NCBI RefSeq assembly: GCF_016899425.1
Contig: NZ_CP045995.1
Coordinates: 2,542,001-2,606,000, forward strand
Reading direction: 5' to 3'
Length of the DNA: 64,000 bases
Source of the DNA: Burkholderia sp. MS389
GTDB taxonomy: Bacteria > Pseudomonadota > Gammaproteobacteria > Burkholderiales > Burkholderiaceae
Shown: piece after piece, positions 9,541-18,829 of the stretch
Layout of the letters: each line of letters opens with the position of its first letter
Position numbering within the stretch: position 1 is the first letter of the stretch
Notes under the pieces: generated by a model
Databases searched by the model: none
What the model saw: the letters and a program-made list of their open reading frames with translations, nothing else
Told to the model about the DNA's origin: nothing
Program-made: the position numbers and the translations under genes

Positions 9541-10473
9541 TTGAACAAGCATTCCCATTGTCTGCTGGCGGCAGCCGCAATCTCGGTATTCGTCGTCGCC
9601 GGTTGCGGCGGCGGCGACGGCTCGTCGAACGCAAGCAGCGGCACGCCCGCCAACACCGGCGGCGCCAATAACGCAGCCAGCGCACCGGCCGTCGCGTCCA
9701 CACCGCTCGCGGCAGCCCCCGCAAGCGCCCCCGTCGCATCGTCGCAGCCGGTGACGGTCGGCGAGGCACTGCCCAGCCTGACGACCCCGCAAACCGGTTC
9801 GACGGCCGCAACGGCAACCGGCCCGGTCGGGATCTGGTCGGCGTCCGGCAACCTCGGCTACTCGACGATCGCCTTGGTCGATCCGCACAACAACCTGAGC
9901 ACGCTCAACCTGCTCGGATCGTTCGTGATGTCCGACGATTTCTCGACCCTGACCGTCAACGGTTCGACGTGGTCGCTCGCGCCGGGTATCAACTTTGCAG
10001 GAACGAGCGGCATCGTCACGAAGATCGATTCGGGCTCGGGCGCATACAGCCCGAAGCAGACGTTGTCCGGCACGATCACCCGCAACGGTACGGCGTCGAA
10101 TTTCACGTGGACCTACAACGCCGCGAACGCACTTGCGGTCACGCAGGACAGCGTGGTGGGCACCTGGGCGACGACCAACGCGTCGTTCGCGATTGCATCG
10201 GGCGGTACGCTGACCGGCACGCTGAGCGGTTGCAACCTGAGCGGCACGCTGCTGCTTTCCACGCCCGGCTCGAACCAGAACATGTACGACATGACGGTGA
10301 CGGCCTCCGCATCGACGGGCTGCAAGCTGCCGGCCGGCGTTCCGCTGTCGGGCAGCGCCGCGATCATGTTCGTGCCGATCACGGGAACCAACGGCTTCAA
10401 GCGATCGATCCTCTACGTGCTGCGCGCGGCTGATTACAGCTTCATCGCGTACGGTCAGGTGATCAAACAATAA
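9541..10473 (+). CDS. Secreted lipoprotein of unknown function
   Basis: A 310-residue protein from a TTG start at 9541, preceded by GAGGA about 8 bases upstream. The N-terminus is a lipoprotein signal (hydrophobic stretch ending VVAGC), so Cys21 should be lipidated. A low-complexity linker rich in S, A, T and P (roughly residues 25-95) leads into a soluble domain with many short beta-type repeats (GIWSAS..., VVGTWATT..., GGTLTGTLSGC) and a cysteine pair near residues 236 and 261. No enzyme motif is seen. It probably sits on the outer membrane, facing the periplasm or the surface. A second lipoprotein gene follows on the same strand after 90 bp. Confidence 0.75.
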   Translation: MNKHSHCLLAAAAISVFVVAGCGGGDGSSNASSGTPANTGGANNAASAPAVASTPLAAAPASAPVASSQPVTVGEALPSLTTPQTGSTAATATGPVGIWSASGNLGYSTIALVDPHNNLSTLNLLGSFVMSDDFSTLTVNGSTWSLAPGINFAGTSGIVTKIDSGSGAYSPKQTLSGTITRNGTASNFTWTYNAANALAVTQDSVVGTWATTNASFAIASGGTLTGTLSGCNLSGTLLLSTPGSNQNMYDMTVTASASTGCKLPAGVPLSGSAAIMFVPITGTNGFKRSILYVLRAADYSFIAYGQVIKQ

Positions 10474-10563
10474 ACGCACGGCCGAACCGCACACGGCGTG
10501 TCGACGCGCTGTGTGCGACGGCCCGATGAACACGTTCCGTCAACAACGAAAGCCACTGATCCA

Positions 10564-11364
10564 ATGAAGAACTCCTCCAAAGCCACCCTGTTCGGTTGCG
10601 GCCTGCTCGTGACGCTGCTGTCCGGCTGCGCCACGGTGCCGAATACCGACATGAAACCCGAAGCGCGTCAGAACCTGCATTCGATCGCGATGCTCGACGT
10701 CATCGAGCCGAAGCGTGTCGCGGTCGTCAATTTCGGCGGCGCGGCGGGCGGGTTCGGGCTGATCGGCGCGCTCGCGCAAGGCGCCGTCAACGCAAGCCAT
10801 ACGAGCACCTATACGGATCACGTCGCGGCCGGCAAGATCGTGTTCGCGCCGGACATTGCAGAAGGCGTGGCGGGCCGCCTCACCGGCAACGGCTATCAGG
10901 TCGTGAAGCTGGACGGCCAGAAGGTGAAGCTCGCCGATGACGGCAAGTCGGACGACTACTCGGCGATCCAGACCGACGCGGACGCGATCATGAACGTGTG
11001 GTTCACGTCGTTCGGTTATATCTCGCCGCCCAACCAGCTCGACTACGTCCCGTGGGTCGTCATCCGCGCGCGCATTCTCGACGCGAAGACGAAGCAGGAC
11101 CTCTATTACAAGACGTTCGCGTGCGGCTACGACATCAAGGCGAACAGCGTCCACGTCGACAGCGATTTTGCCTACAAGTACGGCAGCTTCAGCGATCTCG
11201 AGAAGAATTTCGACAAGTCGGTGGAAGGGATCAAGTCGTGCGAGAAGTTGGTCGCGGACCTGATCGGTCGGGATCTGGCACGTACGCCGGCGCCGGCCAC
11301 TGCTGCTGCTTCGACGGCATTGACGACGACTGCGGCCACCGCGACGGCCACGGCATCGAAATAA
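10564..11364 (+). CDS. Lipoprotein of unknown function
   Basis: A 266-residue protein. The ATG at 10564 was chosen because it begins a clean lipoprotein signal peptide (MKNSSK, hydrophobic core, LLSGC); the frame is open further upstream but without such a signal. A glycine-rich segment (GGAAGGFGLIGALAQG, about residues 56-71) resembles a glycine zipper. The C-terminus is an Ala/Thr-rich tail. The family is not recognised. A hairpin at 11452-11477 could end its transcript. Confidence 0.75.
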   Translation: MKNSSKATLFGCGLLVTLLSGCATVPNTDMKPEARQNLHSIAMLDVIEPKRVAVVNFGGAAGGFGLIGALAQGAVNASHTSTYTDHVAAGKIVFAPDIAEGVAGRLTGNGYQVVKLDGQKVKLADDGKSDDYSAIQTDADAIMNVWFTSFGYISPPNQLDYVPWVVIRARILDAKTKQDLYYKTFACGYDIKANSVHVDSDFAYKYGSFSDLEKNFDKSVEGIKSCEKLVADLIGRDLARTPAPATAAASTALTTTAATATATASK

Positions 11365-11451
11365 CGTTGACGCGCCTGCAGGATCGTCGCGATACGCGTT
11401 CCGAATCCGGCAGTGCTTGAAGAAAAAGCGGGAAGGGAAGGACTGCACGCA

Positions 11452-11477
11452 GCCGGGCGGTTGTCACACCGCCCGGC
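11452..11477. terminator. Putative bidirectional terminator between the lipoprotein and argG
   Basis: A perfect 9-bp inverted repeat, GCCGGGCGG / CCGCCCGGC, with an 8-base loop lies between two convergent genes. It is 20 bp past the argG stop on the minus strand. There is no adjoining T-run on either side, so rho-independent action is uncertain. Confidence 0.45.
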
Positions 11478-11497
11478 CGCTCGCGAAAGCGACGGGC

Positions 11498-12835
11498 TTA
11501 CTTGTCGCTATCGCCCTTGATCTGCGGCAGCGCCGACGCTTCACCCGGCGTCAGCAGCCCGACTTGCGAATACACGCGCAGCTTGTCGCGCGTATCGGTG
11601 ATGTCGAGATTGCGCATCGTCAGCTGGCCGATACGATCGCGCGGCGAGAACGTCGACGCCACCTTCTCCATCGACAGGCGTTCCGGCTGATACGTGAGGT
11701 TCGGCGACTTCGTGCTGAGAATCGAGTAGTCATTGCCGCGGCGCAGTTCGATCTTCACTTCGCCGGTGATCGCGCGGGCGACCCAGCGTTGCGCGGTTTC
11801 GCGCAGCATGATCGCCTGCGGGTCGAACCAGCGGCCCTGGTACAGCAGGCGGCCGAGGCGGCGGCCGTTCTCGCGGTACTGCTCGATCGTGTCTTCGTTG
11901 TGGATGCCGGTGACGAGACGCTCGTACGCGATGTACAGCAGCGCGAGGCCCGGGGCTTCGTAGATGCCGCGGCTCTTCGCCTCGATGATGCGGTTCTCGA
12001 TCTGGTCGCTCATGCCCAGGCCGTGGCGGCCGCCGATGCGGTTCGCTTCCAGCAGCAGCTCGACCTGATCCTTGAACTCGACGCCATTCAGCGCGACCGG
12101 CTGGCCGGCTTCGAAGCGCACCGTCACTTCTTCGGCGGCGATCTTCACGTCGTCGCGCCAGAACGCGACGCCCATGATCGGGTTCACGATCTTGATGCCG
12201 CTTTCGAGGCTTTCCAGATCCTTCGCTTCGTGCGTCGCGCCGAGCAGGTTCGAGTCGGTCGAATACGCCTTCTCGGCCGACATCTTGTACGCGAAGCCGG
12301 CCTGGTTCATGAATTCGGACATTTCGGCGCGGCCGCCGAGCTCGTCGATGAACGTCTGGTCGAGCCACGGCTTGTAGATCTTCAGATCCGGGTTCACGAG
12401 CAGGCCGTAGCGGTAGAAGCGCTCGATGTCGTTGCCCTTGTACGTGCTGCCGTCGCCCCAGATGTTGACGCCGTCTTCCTTCATCGCGGCGACGAGCATC
12501 GTGCCCGTCACGGCGCGGCCGATCGGCGTGGTGTTGAAGTACGTGACGCCGGCGGTCGTGATGTGGAACGCGCCGCTTTGCAGCGCCGCGATGCCTTCGG
12601 CGACGAGCTGCGCGCGGCAGTCGATCAGGCGGGCGCCGGCTGCGCCGTATTCGATCGCGCGTTTCGGGATCGCGTCGTAATCGTCTTCGTCGGGCTGGCC
12701 GAGGTTCGCCGTGTATGCGTACGGGACGGCGCCCTTCAGTTTCATCCAGTGCAGCGCGGCGCTGGTGTCCAGGCCGCCGGAGAAGGCGATACCGACCTTC
12801 TGGCCGGTCGGGAGGCTTTCGAGAATCGTGCTCAT
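11498..12835 (-). CDS. argG: Argininosuccinate synthase
   Basis: A 445-residue enzyme that joins citrulline and aspartate with ATP to give argininosuccinate, the penultimate step of arginine synthesis, in the cytoplasm. The N-terminal PP-loop motif (AFSGGLDTSAALHWM) binds ATP. The length and sequence (GQPDEDDYDAIPKRA, NIWGDGSTYKGNDIERFYRY) match the longer E. coli-type subgroup rather than the ~400-residue form. The start at 12835 gives the usual N-terminus. It is transcribed alone. The 317-bp stretch upstream probably carries its promoter, but no ArgR box could be assigned with confidence. Confidence 0.97.
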   Translation of the reverse strand: MSTILESLPTGQKVGIAFSGGLDTSAALHWMKLKGAVPYAYTANLGQPDEDDYDAIPKRAIEYGAAGARLIDCRAQLVAEGIAALQSGAFHITTAGVTYFNTTPIGRAVTGTMLVAAMKEDGVNIWGDGSTYKGNDIERFYRYGLLVNPDLKIYKPWLDQTFIDELGGRAEMSEFMNQAGFAYKMSAEKAYSTDSNLLGATHEAKDLESLESGIKIVNPIMGVAFWRDDVKIAAEEVTVRFEAGQPVALNGVEFKDQVELLLEANRIGGRHGLGMSDQIENRIIEAKSRGIYEAPGLALLYIAYERLVTGIHNEDTIEQYRENGRRLGRLLYQGRWFDPQAIMLRETAQRWVARAITGEVKIELRRGNDYSILSTKSPNLTYQPERLSMEKVASTFSPRDRIGQLTMRNLDITDTRDKLRVYSQVGLLTPGEASALPQIKGDSDK

Positions 12836-13152
12836 AGGAATTACCGTGGATTGAAGCCGGTGGGATCGTATTTCGCGGAATATGCGAGTATCGGCTGTCC
12901 GGGAAGTTGGGGCAAGGGCTGATTTTGCTGCGGAACCGGCCTCGCGCCTGTCGCGGCGGGCCTGACGGGCGGTTAACCGGCTGGAGAACGCAAGGCTGGA
13001 CGGCGTTGCATCGCTGCCGAAACGCGTGCTGAAGGGCCGGGCTGCGGCCGAATTTCAGGGCCGGATCGGCGGTCAGGCAGGGGTCGCCGTCGTCAGTGCG
13101 CACCCCTCCACACAGAAAGGCATATGAAAGACTGGCGCACGAAACCGGAACC
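12836..13152. other. Upstream region of argG
   Basis: A 317-bp non-coding stretch between argG and the FUSC gene, both on the minus strand. It should hold the argG promoter. Nothing in it reads as a gene, and no clear riboswitch or operator was identified. Confidence 0.4.
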
Positions 13153-14223
13153 TCAGATATTCCACGCCTGCGCGGTATCGAGCAGCCGCTCGCGCAACTG
13201 GTCGACTTCGCCGGCCAGCTTGGCCGTGATCGACACATAGCCGGACAACTGCGGCGGCGGCGCGTCGTGCGGCGGGTCGACCGGCCGGCGGCGCGGGGCG
13301 AGCCGGCTCGGCGTGCCGAACTTCAGCGCGCGGCTCGCGCCGACCAGCGTGTCGCGGATGCGCCGGTTCACGCCCTTCATCTCGACGCGCACGTATTCGC
13401 GGGCCGCCGCGTCGTCGGCGGCCGGCAGCGCGCTCGACAGGATCTCCAGATAACCGATGCACAGGCGCAGGCTGCGCTGGATCGCCTCGAGCTGCATGAC
13501 CGGGATATCGCATTCCTTCGACACCGACGGCATCAGCGAACGCAACTGCACGAGCAGTGCGCTCAGCGCGGCCATTTCCTTCAGGTGCGCATCGTCGCTC
13601 ACGTGGCGGTCGCCCGCGAGCCGCGCATGCACGGCCGCGCACGCACGCAGCGCGTCGGCGAGCTTGTAGCGCCACGAATAGGTCGCGTACAGCGGCAACG
13701 CGAACGAGAACGCCAGCGCGATCGCGATGCCGACCAGCACGTTCACAGCGCGCCACAGGCCGTCGACGATCTCGTTGTCGCCGTGCCCGGCGACGATCAC
13801 CATCGTGATCGCCGACAGCAACGCGATGTAGCCGGCCTTGCCGATCGCGTGATACGCGCAGATACCGCACCCGACGGCCATCAGCAGGTAGATCGCGAAC
13901 GGCGCGTGCAGGAACGAGTAGAGGAGGATCAGCCCGAGCCCCGCCAGTGCGCCGATCGACGTGCCGAGCGCGCGCTCGGCCGCCTTCTTGCGGATGTTGC
14001 CGTGATGCTGCAGCCCGCCGACGACGATCAGCACGGTGATCGTCGACCATTCGCCATGCGGCACGTTCAGCCCCGTGGACAGCGCGATCGACACGAGAAT
14101 CGCGAGCGCGACGCGCGCCGCATGGATCAGCTTCGCGTGCCGGTAGCGGCGGTACGGGTCGAGCAGCGGGCGGAGCGCGTGGCGCACGAGCGGCGGCAGT
14201 CGGGTCGGGAGCGGGGCGGTCAT
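13153..14223 (-). CDS. FUSC-family inner-membrane protein (fusaric acid resistance/aromatic efflux type)
   Basis: A 356-residue protein with about six hydrophobic segments between residues 35 and 200, then a cytoplasmic helical C-terminal part. The GEWSTITVLIVVGGLQHHGN and RALGTSIGALAGLGLILLY segments are characteristic of the FUSC/YccS-like superfamily. It carries one membrane module, about half the length of full FUSC pumps such as AaeB. Members export aromatic acids or have unknown substrates; the substrate here cannot be told. It lies alone between argG and a diguanylate cyclase gene on the same strand. Confidence 0.8.
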   Translation of the reverse strand: MTAPLPTRLPPLVRHALRPLLDPYRRYRHAKLIHAARVALAILVSIALSTGLNVPHGEWSTITVLIVVGGLQHHGNIRKKAAERALGTSIGALAGLGLILLYSFLHAPFAIYLLMAVGCGICAYHAIGKAGYIALLSAITMVIVAGHGDNEIVDGLWRAVNVLVGIAIALAFSFALPLYATYSWRYKLADALRACAAVHARLAGDRHVSDDAHLKEMAALSALLVQLRSLMPSVSKECDIPVMQLEAIQRSLRLCIGYLEILSSALPAADDAAAREYVRVEMKGVNRRIRDTLVGASRALKFGTPSRLAPRRRPVDPPHDAPPPQLSGYVSITAKLAGEVDQLRERLLDTAQAWNI

Positions 14224-14401
14224 GACGGAGCGGGAGTGGCGGGAACGCGCACGGCGGCGTGCGCGGGCCGGCGCCGCGCCGCATGCGCAGCTGACGTAAC
14301 GCTAGCCGAACGCGCGCGGGCTGTCCACGGCGAGGCCGCCGGGCCGTGGCTGGGCGGCAGGCGGCCGCTTCGTGTCACGCGGCCTGCCGGATCACATCGC
14401 G

Positions 14402-15934
14402 TCAAGCGTCGGCCGCACTCGATTGCGCGTCCAGCACGCGGTTGCGGCCGCCGGATTTCGCGCGGTACAGCGCTTCGTCGGCGCGCCGCAGCAGCGCCGC
14501 GGCGTTCGTCCGGCCGTCGGCGGCGGTTGCGGTGCCGATGCTGGCCGTGACGCGCCCGTACGGGCTCTTTACGTGTTCGATGTCGAGCCCCGCGATCGCG
14601 CGCCGGATGCCCTCGGCGACGGTGGCCGCGCCCGGCGCGTCGGTGTCGGGCAGCGTGACGACGAACTCCTCGCCGCCGTAGCGCGCGACGTGGTCGCTGT
14701 CGCGGCGCAGGCTGCGCGTCAGCGATTGCGCGACCTGGCGCAGCACGTCGTCGCCGGCCGGGTGGCCGTAGTAGTCGTTGAACGCCTTGAAGTGGTCGAC
14801 GTCGACGAACAGCACGGACAACGGGCGGCCGTTGCGCGACGCGCGCTGGGCCTCTTTCGCGAGCACCGTGTCGAACGTGCCGCGGTTGTCGAGGCCCGTC
14901 AGCGAATCGGTGTGCGCGAGCCGGTACAGCTTCGATTCGGCGTCCTGCCGGCGCTTCAGCTCGCGCGACAGCGCGAGCGAGCCCCACGCGATGAACGCCG
15001 TGAACAGGCTCATCAGCACGACGGTCCAGATCGCGCGATGGCGCCACGCCGCGTAGACGTCGATCTCGGCGGGCGCGACGTCGACGATCAGCGGCAGCCC
15101 GGCGAGATGCTTGTAAACATAGATGCGCCGCACGCCGTCGATGGCGCCGACACCGGTCAGCTCGCCGGCGCGGCCGCGCTGCGCGTCGATGAACAGCGGC
15201 GAATCGTGCAGGTCGAGGCCGACCACCCGCGTGTCGTAGGGCAGGCGCGACACGAGCGTGCCGTTGTCCTCGACGATCGCCGCGCTCCCGTGCCGGCCGA
15301 CCGCGAGACCGTCGAGCAGCGCGCGGAAGTAGTCGATGCTGAGCGTGCCGACGACGATCCCGCCGAACGTGCCGTCGGGCCGGTTGATCCGGCGGCTCAG
15401 CGCGATCGTCAGCGCGCCGCCGCGCAGCCGCGACGCGTACGGCCGGCTGATGTAGAGGCCGGGGGCGAGCCGGTCGCGATGCACGGCGAAATAGTCGCGG
15501 TCGGCGAAATTGCCTTGCCGTGCGGGCGACACGCTCGAATCGATCGCGATATTACCGTGCGCATCCATCACGAAAATCGAGCCGAGATAGGCGCCGGTGG
15601 CCGCGCGGTCGAACAGCAGCCGGTGGCGCTGGCGCGGCGGCAAGGTCATCAGTTCCGGATCGGCCAGGCCGTCGACGACGTTTTGCAGCGACAAATCGTA
15701 GAGTTCGATATTGCGCGCGATATCGCGTTCGATCAGCAGCATCAGGTTGCGCGCATTTTCGACCGCATGGCCATACGCGTCGCGCCGTGCCTCGATTAAT
15801 AGCGACGTGGAAAGTCCCCAACTGAACATCAGCAGGACGATGCCCGCCACGAGTACGCCGCGGGGCGACAGAATGCGTGCCACGATCGACGCGGTATGGC
15901 GGCGCAGCGTGGCGGGCAGCGGGAATGACTTCAT
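14402..15934 (-). CDS. Membrane-bound sensor diguanylate cyclase
   Basis: A 510-residue protein. A transmembrane helix near residues 25-50 (LVAGIVLLMFSWGLSTSLLI) and a second near 300-325 bracket a periplasmic dCache-like sensor, and a GGDEF domain follows from about residue 345. The signature is GGEEF, a catalytically competent variant, and RDSD five residues upstream is a product-inhibition I-site. It should make c-di-GMP from two GTP in response to an unknown periplasmic ligand. The ATG at 15934 is followed by a typical positively charged N-terminus. It is divergent from lysP across a 585-bp gap. Confidence 0.92.
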   Translation of the reverse strand: MKSFPLPATLRRHTASIVARILSPRGVLVAGIVLLMFSWGLSTSLLIEARRDAYGHAVENARNLMLLIERDIARNIELYDLSLQNVVDGLADPELMTLPPRQRHRLLFDRAATGAYLGSIFVMDAHGNIAIDSSVSPARQGNFADRDYFAVHRDRLAPGLYISRPYASRLRGGALTIALSRRINRPDGTFGGIVVGTLSIDYFRALLDGLAVGRHGSAAIVEDNGTLVSRLPYDTRVVGLDLHDSPLFIDAQRGRAGELTGVGAIDGVRRIYVYKHLAGLPLIVDVAPAEIDVYAAWRHRAIWTVVLMSLFTAFIAWGSLALSRELKRRQDAESKLYRLAHTDSLTGLDNRGTFDTVLAKEAQRASRNGRPLSVLFVDVDHFKAFNDYYGHPAGDDVLRQVAQSLTRSLRRDSDHVARYGGEEFVVTLPDTDAPGAATVAEGIRRAIAGLDIEHVKSPYGRVTASIGTATAADGRTNAAALLRRADEALYRAKSGGRNRVLDAQSSAADA

Positions 15935-16519
15935 CCTCGGGGGGCACGGGCGGCGGCTACTCGCGTCGTTGGCGGTTCCGCGCGCGGATTATTTCGAATT
16001 AAGCGTCATTATCCCGCGAATTCGTGCATTTCGCCCGCACATGCAAAACATGCATGCGGCGACGGCGATTCGAAACGGTTACGCATCATTACCTCATGGC
16101 GTGCGGGCGACTTGATTTGAATCAATTGGCAGTGTCGGCCTTTTTGTCTGATTAATCGCATAATCATCAGTCGATTTTGCCTATTGCCGCGGCATTTGGC
16201 GGATCGGGACAGGATTACAGGGTCTCCGAAGAATCGAAAATCGAATGACCCGATCGGAGTCGTGGTTTTTGCGACGTGTGGCGAAAGGGCGACGGCCGGC
16301 GCGGCCAACCCGTTGATTCCGCAAAATCTCCGGCATGGCGGTGGGCGGCGCGACCTCAGCTGTCCCCCTATCGAATCAGGTAGAATCCGCGCTTCGCCGC
16401 AGGCGCCCGCCGCGCAACGCGTATCGGGGCCGCATCGAATGCATCGCAGGACGCGCACCGCGCTCCGATTCCGCATGCGCCGGCTACGGATGCCGGCCCG
16501 CTCAACGTTCGTCTCGTTT
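15935..16519. other. Divergent intergenic region between the diguanylate cyclase and lysP
   Basis: A 585-bp stretch, AT-richer than its neighbours near 16080-16200. An inverted repeat TGATTA-N6-TAATCA lies at 16149-16166, and a TAGAAT element near 16381 could be a -10 for lysP. No lysine riboswitch core could be recognised. An open frame in phase with lysP runs through the right half, but it has no supporting features. Confidence 0.4.
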
Positions 16520-18055
16520 ATGTCCGCCATTCCGAATTCCGACCCACCCGGTTCGCCCGCGAACCCACCCAAGCTTCATCGCGCGCTGAAGGCGCGCCAC
16601 CTGACGATGATCGCCATCGGCGGCTCGATCGGCACGGGCCTGTTCGTCGCGTCCGGCGCATCGATCTCCCAGGCCGGCCCCGGCGGCGCGATGGTCGCGT
16701 ACATGCTGATCGGCCTGATGGTCTACTTCCTGATGACGAGCCTCGGCGAGATGGCCGCGTTCATGCCGGTGTCGGGTTCGTTCGCGACCTACGGCGCGAA
16801 ATACGTCGACGAAGGCTTCGGCTTCGCGCTCGGCTGGAACTACTGGTACAACTGGGCGGTGACGATCGCGGTGGAGCTCGTCGCCGCGCAGCTCGTGATG
16901 CACTACTGGTTTCCGGACGTGCCGGGCGTGTGGTGGAGCGCGGCGTTCCTCGCCGTGATGTTCCTGCTCAATGCGCTCACCGTGCGCGGCTTCGGCGAGG
17001 CCGAATACTGGTTCGCGCTGATCAAGGTCGTCACGGTGGTCGCGTTCATCGGCGTTGGCCTGCTGATGATCTTCGGCATTCTGAAGGGCGCGCCGGCGAA
17101 CGGCTGGGGCAATCTGACGATCGGTGACGCGCCGTTCGCGGGCGGCCTGCCGGCGCTGATGGGCGTCGCGATGATCGCGGGCTTCTCGTTCCAGGGCACC
17201 GAGCTGATCGGCGTCGCGGCCGGCGAATCGGAGCACCCGCGCACGACGATTCCGCGCGCGGTGCGCCAGGTGTTCTGGCGGATCCTGCTGTTCTACGTGT
17301 TCGCGATCTTCGTGATCGGCGTGCTGATTCCGTATACCGACCCGAACCTGCTGAAGACGGACGTGACCGACATCGGCGTGAGCCCGTTCACGCTCGTGTT
17401 CCGCCACGCCGGCCTCGCGTTCGCGGCCGGCGTGATGAACGCGGTGATCCTGACGGCCGTGCTGTCGGCCGGGAACTCGGGCATGTACGCGTCCACGCGG
17501 ATGCTCTACAACCTCGCCACCGAAGGCCGCGCGCCGAAGGTGTTCGCGAAGCTGTCGCCGGGCGGCGTGCCGCGCAACGCACTGTACGCGACCACCGCCG
17601 TCGGCGCGCTGTGCTTCTTCACGTCGCTGTACGGCGACAAGACCGTGTACCTGTGGCTGCTGAACACGTCGGGGATGACGGGCTTCATCGCGTGGCTCGG
17701 CATCGCGGTCAGCCACTACCGGTTCCGCAAGGGGTACGTGAAGCAGGGTTATTCGCTCGACCAGTTGCCGTACCAGTCGAAGTGGTTCCCGTTCGGCCCG
17801 CTGTTCGCGTTCGTGCTGTGCCTCGTGATCGCGCTCGGCCAGGATTACCAGGCGTTCCTCGCGAACCGGATCGACTGGGCCGGCGTGACCGCGACCTATG
17901 TCGGCATTCCGCTGTTCGTGGTCGTGTGGCTCGGCTTCCGGCTCCTGAAGAAGAGCCGGTTCGTACGCTACGAGGACATGGAGATCGCGCCGTGGATCGC
18001 CGCGAATCGCGGCGCGCAGCGGCAGCCGGTGGCGAACCGCGAAACCGCGGGCTGA
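16520..18055 (+). CDS. lysP: Lysine-specific amino acid permease (APC superfamily)
   Basis: A 511-residue inner-membrane carrier with about 12 hydrophobic segments. The start at 16520 gives the usual N-terminus, with HRALKARHLTMIAIGGSIGT as the first conserved stretch of the amino acid transporter family. GFSFQGTELIGVAAGESEHP and the TRMLYNLATEGRAPK segment are typical of LysP and its closest relatives. It should import lysine with protons. The gene stands alone and ends in a strong terminator at 18091-18122. The substrate is inferred from overall resemblance to E. coli LysP; another basic amino acid is possible. Confidence 0.85.
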   Translation: MSAIPNSDPPGSPANPPKLHRALKARHLTMIAIGGSIGTGLFVASGASISQAGPGGAMVAYMLIGLMVYFLMTSLGEMAAFMPVSGSFATYGAKYVDEGFGFALGWNYWYNWAVTIAVELVAAQLVMHYWFPDVPGVWWSAAFLAVMFLLNALTVRGFGEAEYWFALIKVVTVVAFIGVGLLMIFGILKGAPANGWGNLTIGDAPFAGGLPALMGVAMIAGFSFQGTELIGVAAGESEHPRTTIPRAVRQVFWRILLFYVFAIFVIGVLIPYTDPNLLKTDVTDIGVSPFTLVFRHAGLAFAAGVMNAVILTAVLSAGNSGMYASTRMLYNLATEGRAPKVFAKLSPGGVPRNALYATTAVGALCFFTSLYGDKTVYLWLLNTSGMTGFIAWLGIAVSHYRFRKGYVKQGYSLDQLPYQSKWFPFGPLFAFVLCLVIALGQDYQAFLANRIDWAGVTATYVGIPLFVVVWLGFRLLKKSRFVRYEDMEIAPWIAANRGAQRQPVANRETAG

Positions 18056-18090
18056 CGCCGGCGCGGCAGGCAGCCGCGCGATGGCGACGA

Positions 18091-18122
18091 AACGGGAAGC
18101 CGCGCGCCTTCCCGTTTTTTTT
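18091..18122 (+). terminator. Rho-independent terminator after lysP
   Basis: A 9-bp stem AACGGGAAG / CTTCCCGTT with an 8-base loop, followed by a run of nine Ts. The same stem sequence recurs in the terminator at 18605. Confidence 0.9.
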
Positions 18123-18319
18123 GCCCGGCTTTTGCCTGCGCGGGGTCAAAGCCGGTTATATTGCCCGACCCTACCGGGCCGCGGCCCGGCCGGCGCGACA
18201 GGCGCGGCGCGGATCGGCATCCGGCGCGCGCGGCGCGCGGCGGCCGGCGAGATGCCCGGCGTTTTCATCGCTCCAGCCGGGCCGGCATGGCCCGCGGAGC
18301 GCGCAACCCAGAGGAATTC

Positions 18320-18565
18320 ATGAGCGCATCACCCGCCGAGCGGAAGGCCGGACCCGTTTCCATCGTGCGAATCGAAGCCGCGATCAACGCGTGGCGCGAA
18401 GTGTATCCGCCGGCGCCGGACGGCGAGGACGGCTACGCGCTCGACGCCGGCAGCAACTGCCTGGCCGAGCTGTACGGCACGATGATCTGCTATCAGTTGC
18501 CCGACGTGCCGCTCGACACGCTGAGTAACGAGCAGCGCGACGCGCTGTATGCGACCGAGGTGTGA
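18320..18565 (+). CDS. DUF3717-type small protein
   Basis: An 81-residue acidic protein with no signal peptide or membrane segment. The ATG at 18320 is preceded by GAGGAATTC. The pattern IEAAINAWRE..P followed by CLAELYGTMICYQ resembles the DUF3717 family that is common in Burkholderia and has no known function. A terminator follows at 18605-18632. Confidence 0.7.
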   Translation: MSASPAERKAGPVSIVRIEAAINAWREVYPPAPDGEDGYALDAGSNCLAELYGTMICYQLPDVPLDTLSNEQRDALYATEV

Positions 18566-18604
18566 TGCGGTGCGCACGATGCCGCGGCGCGGCGTCGGTG
18601 AACG

Positions 18605-18632
18605 AACGGGAAGCCTCGCGGCTTCCCGTTTT
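18605..18632 (+). terminator. Rho-independent terminator after the DUF3717 gene
   Basis: A 10-bp stem AACGGGAAGC / GCTTCCCGTT with a 6-base loop, then TTTT. The stem is nearly identical to the one after lysP. Confidence 0.85.
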
Positions 18633-18829
18633 GCTTTGCGCGGCCCCTGACGTCGCCGCCAGCACGACGCTGCTCGAGCCGGGATCGGCGCTGGCTGAGG
18701 TATCGTGACGGGATCGGCAAGCAGGCGATCGAGGAGGCCGGTACGGATAGCCGGCAAGGGTGAGCGGTGCGGGCGCTGCCCGCGCGGTGCCGGATGAGCG
18801 TCCGTCGCCTGTCCCGGGAGGATTCGAAC

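Noticed and set aside
11417..12922. 501-codon plus-strand frame opposite argG
   Set aside because: Exact antisense of a well-conserved enzyme gene; composition (H, R, D, V rich) is that of a shadow frame.
16160..16519. Lysine riboswitch upstream of lysP
   Set aside because: None of the conserved core of the lysine aptamer could be recognised; the stretch looks like ordinary promoter DNA.
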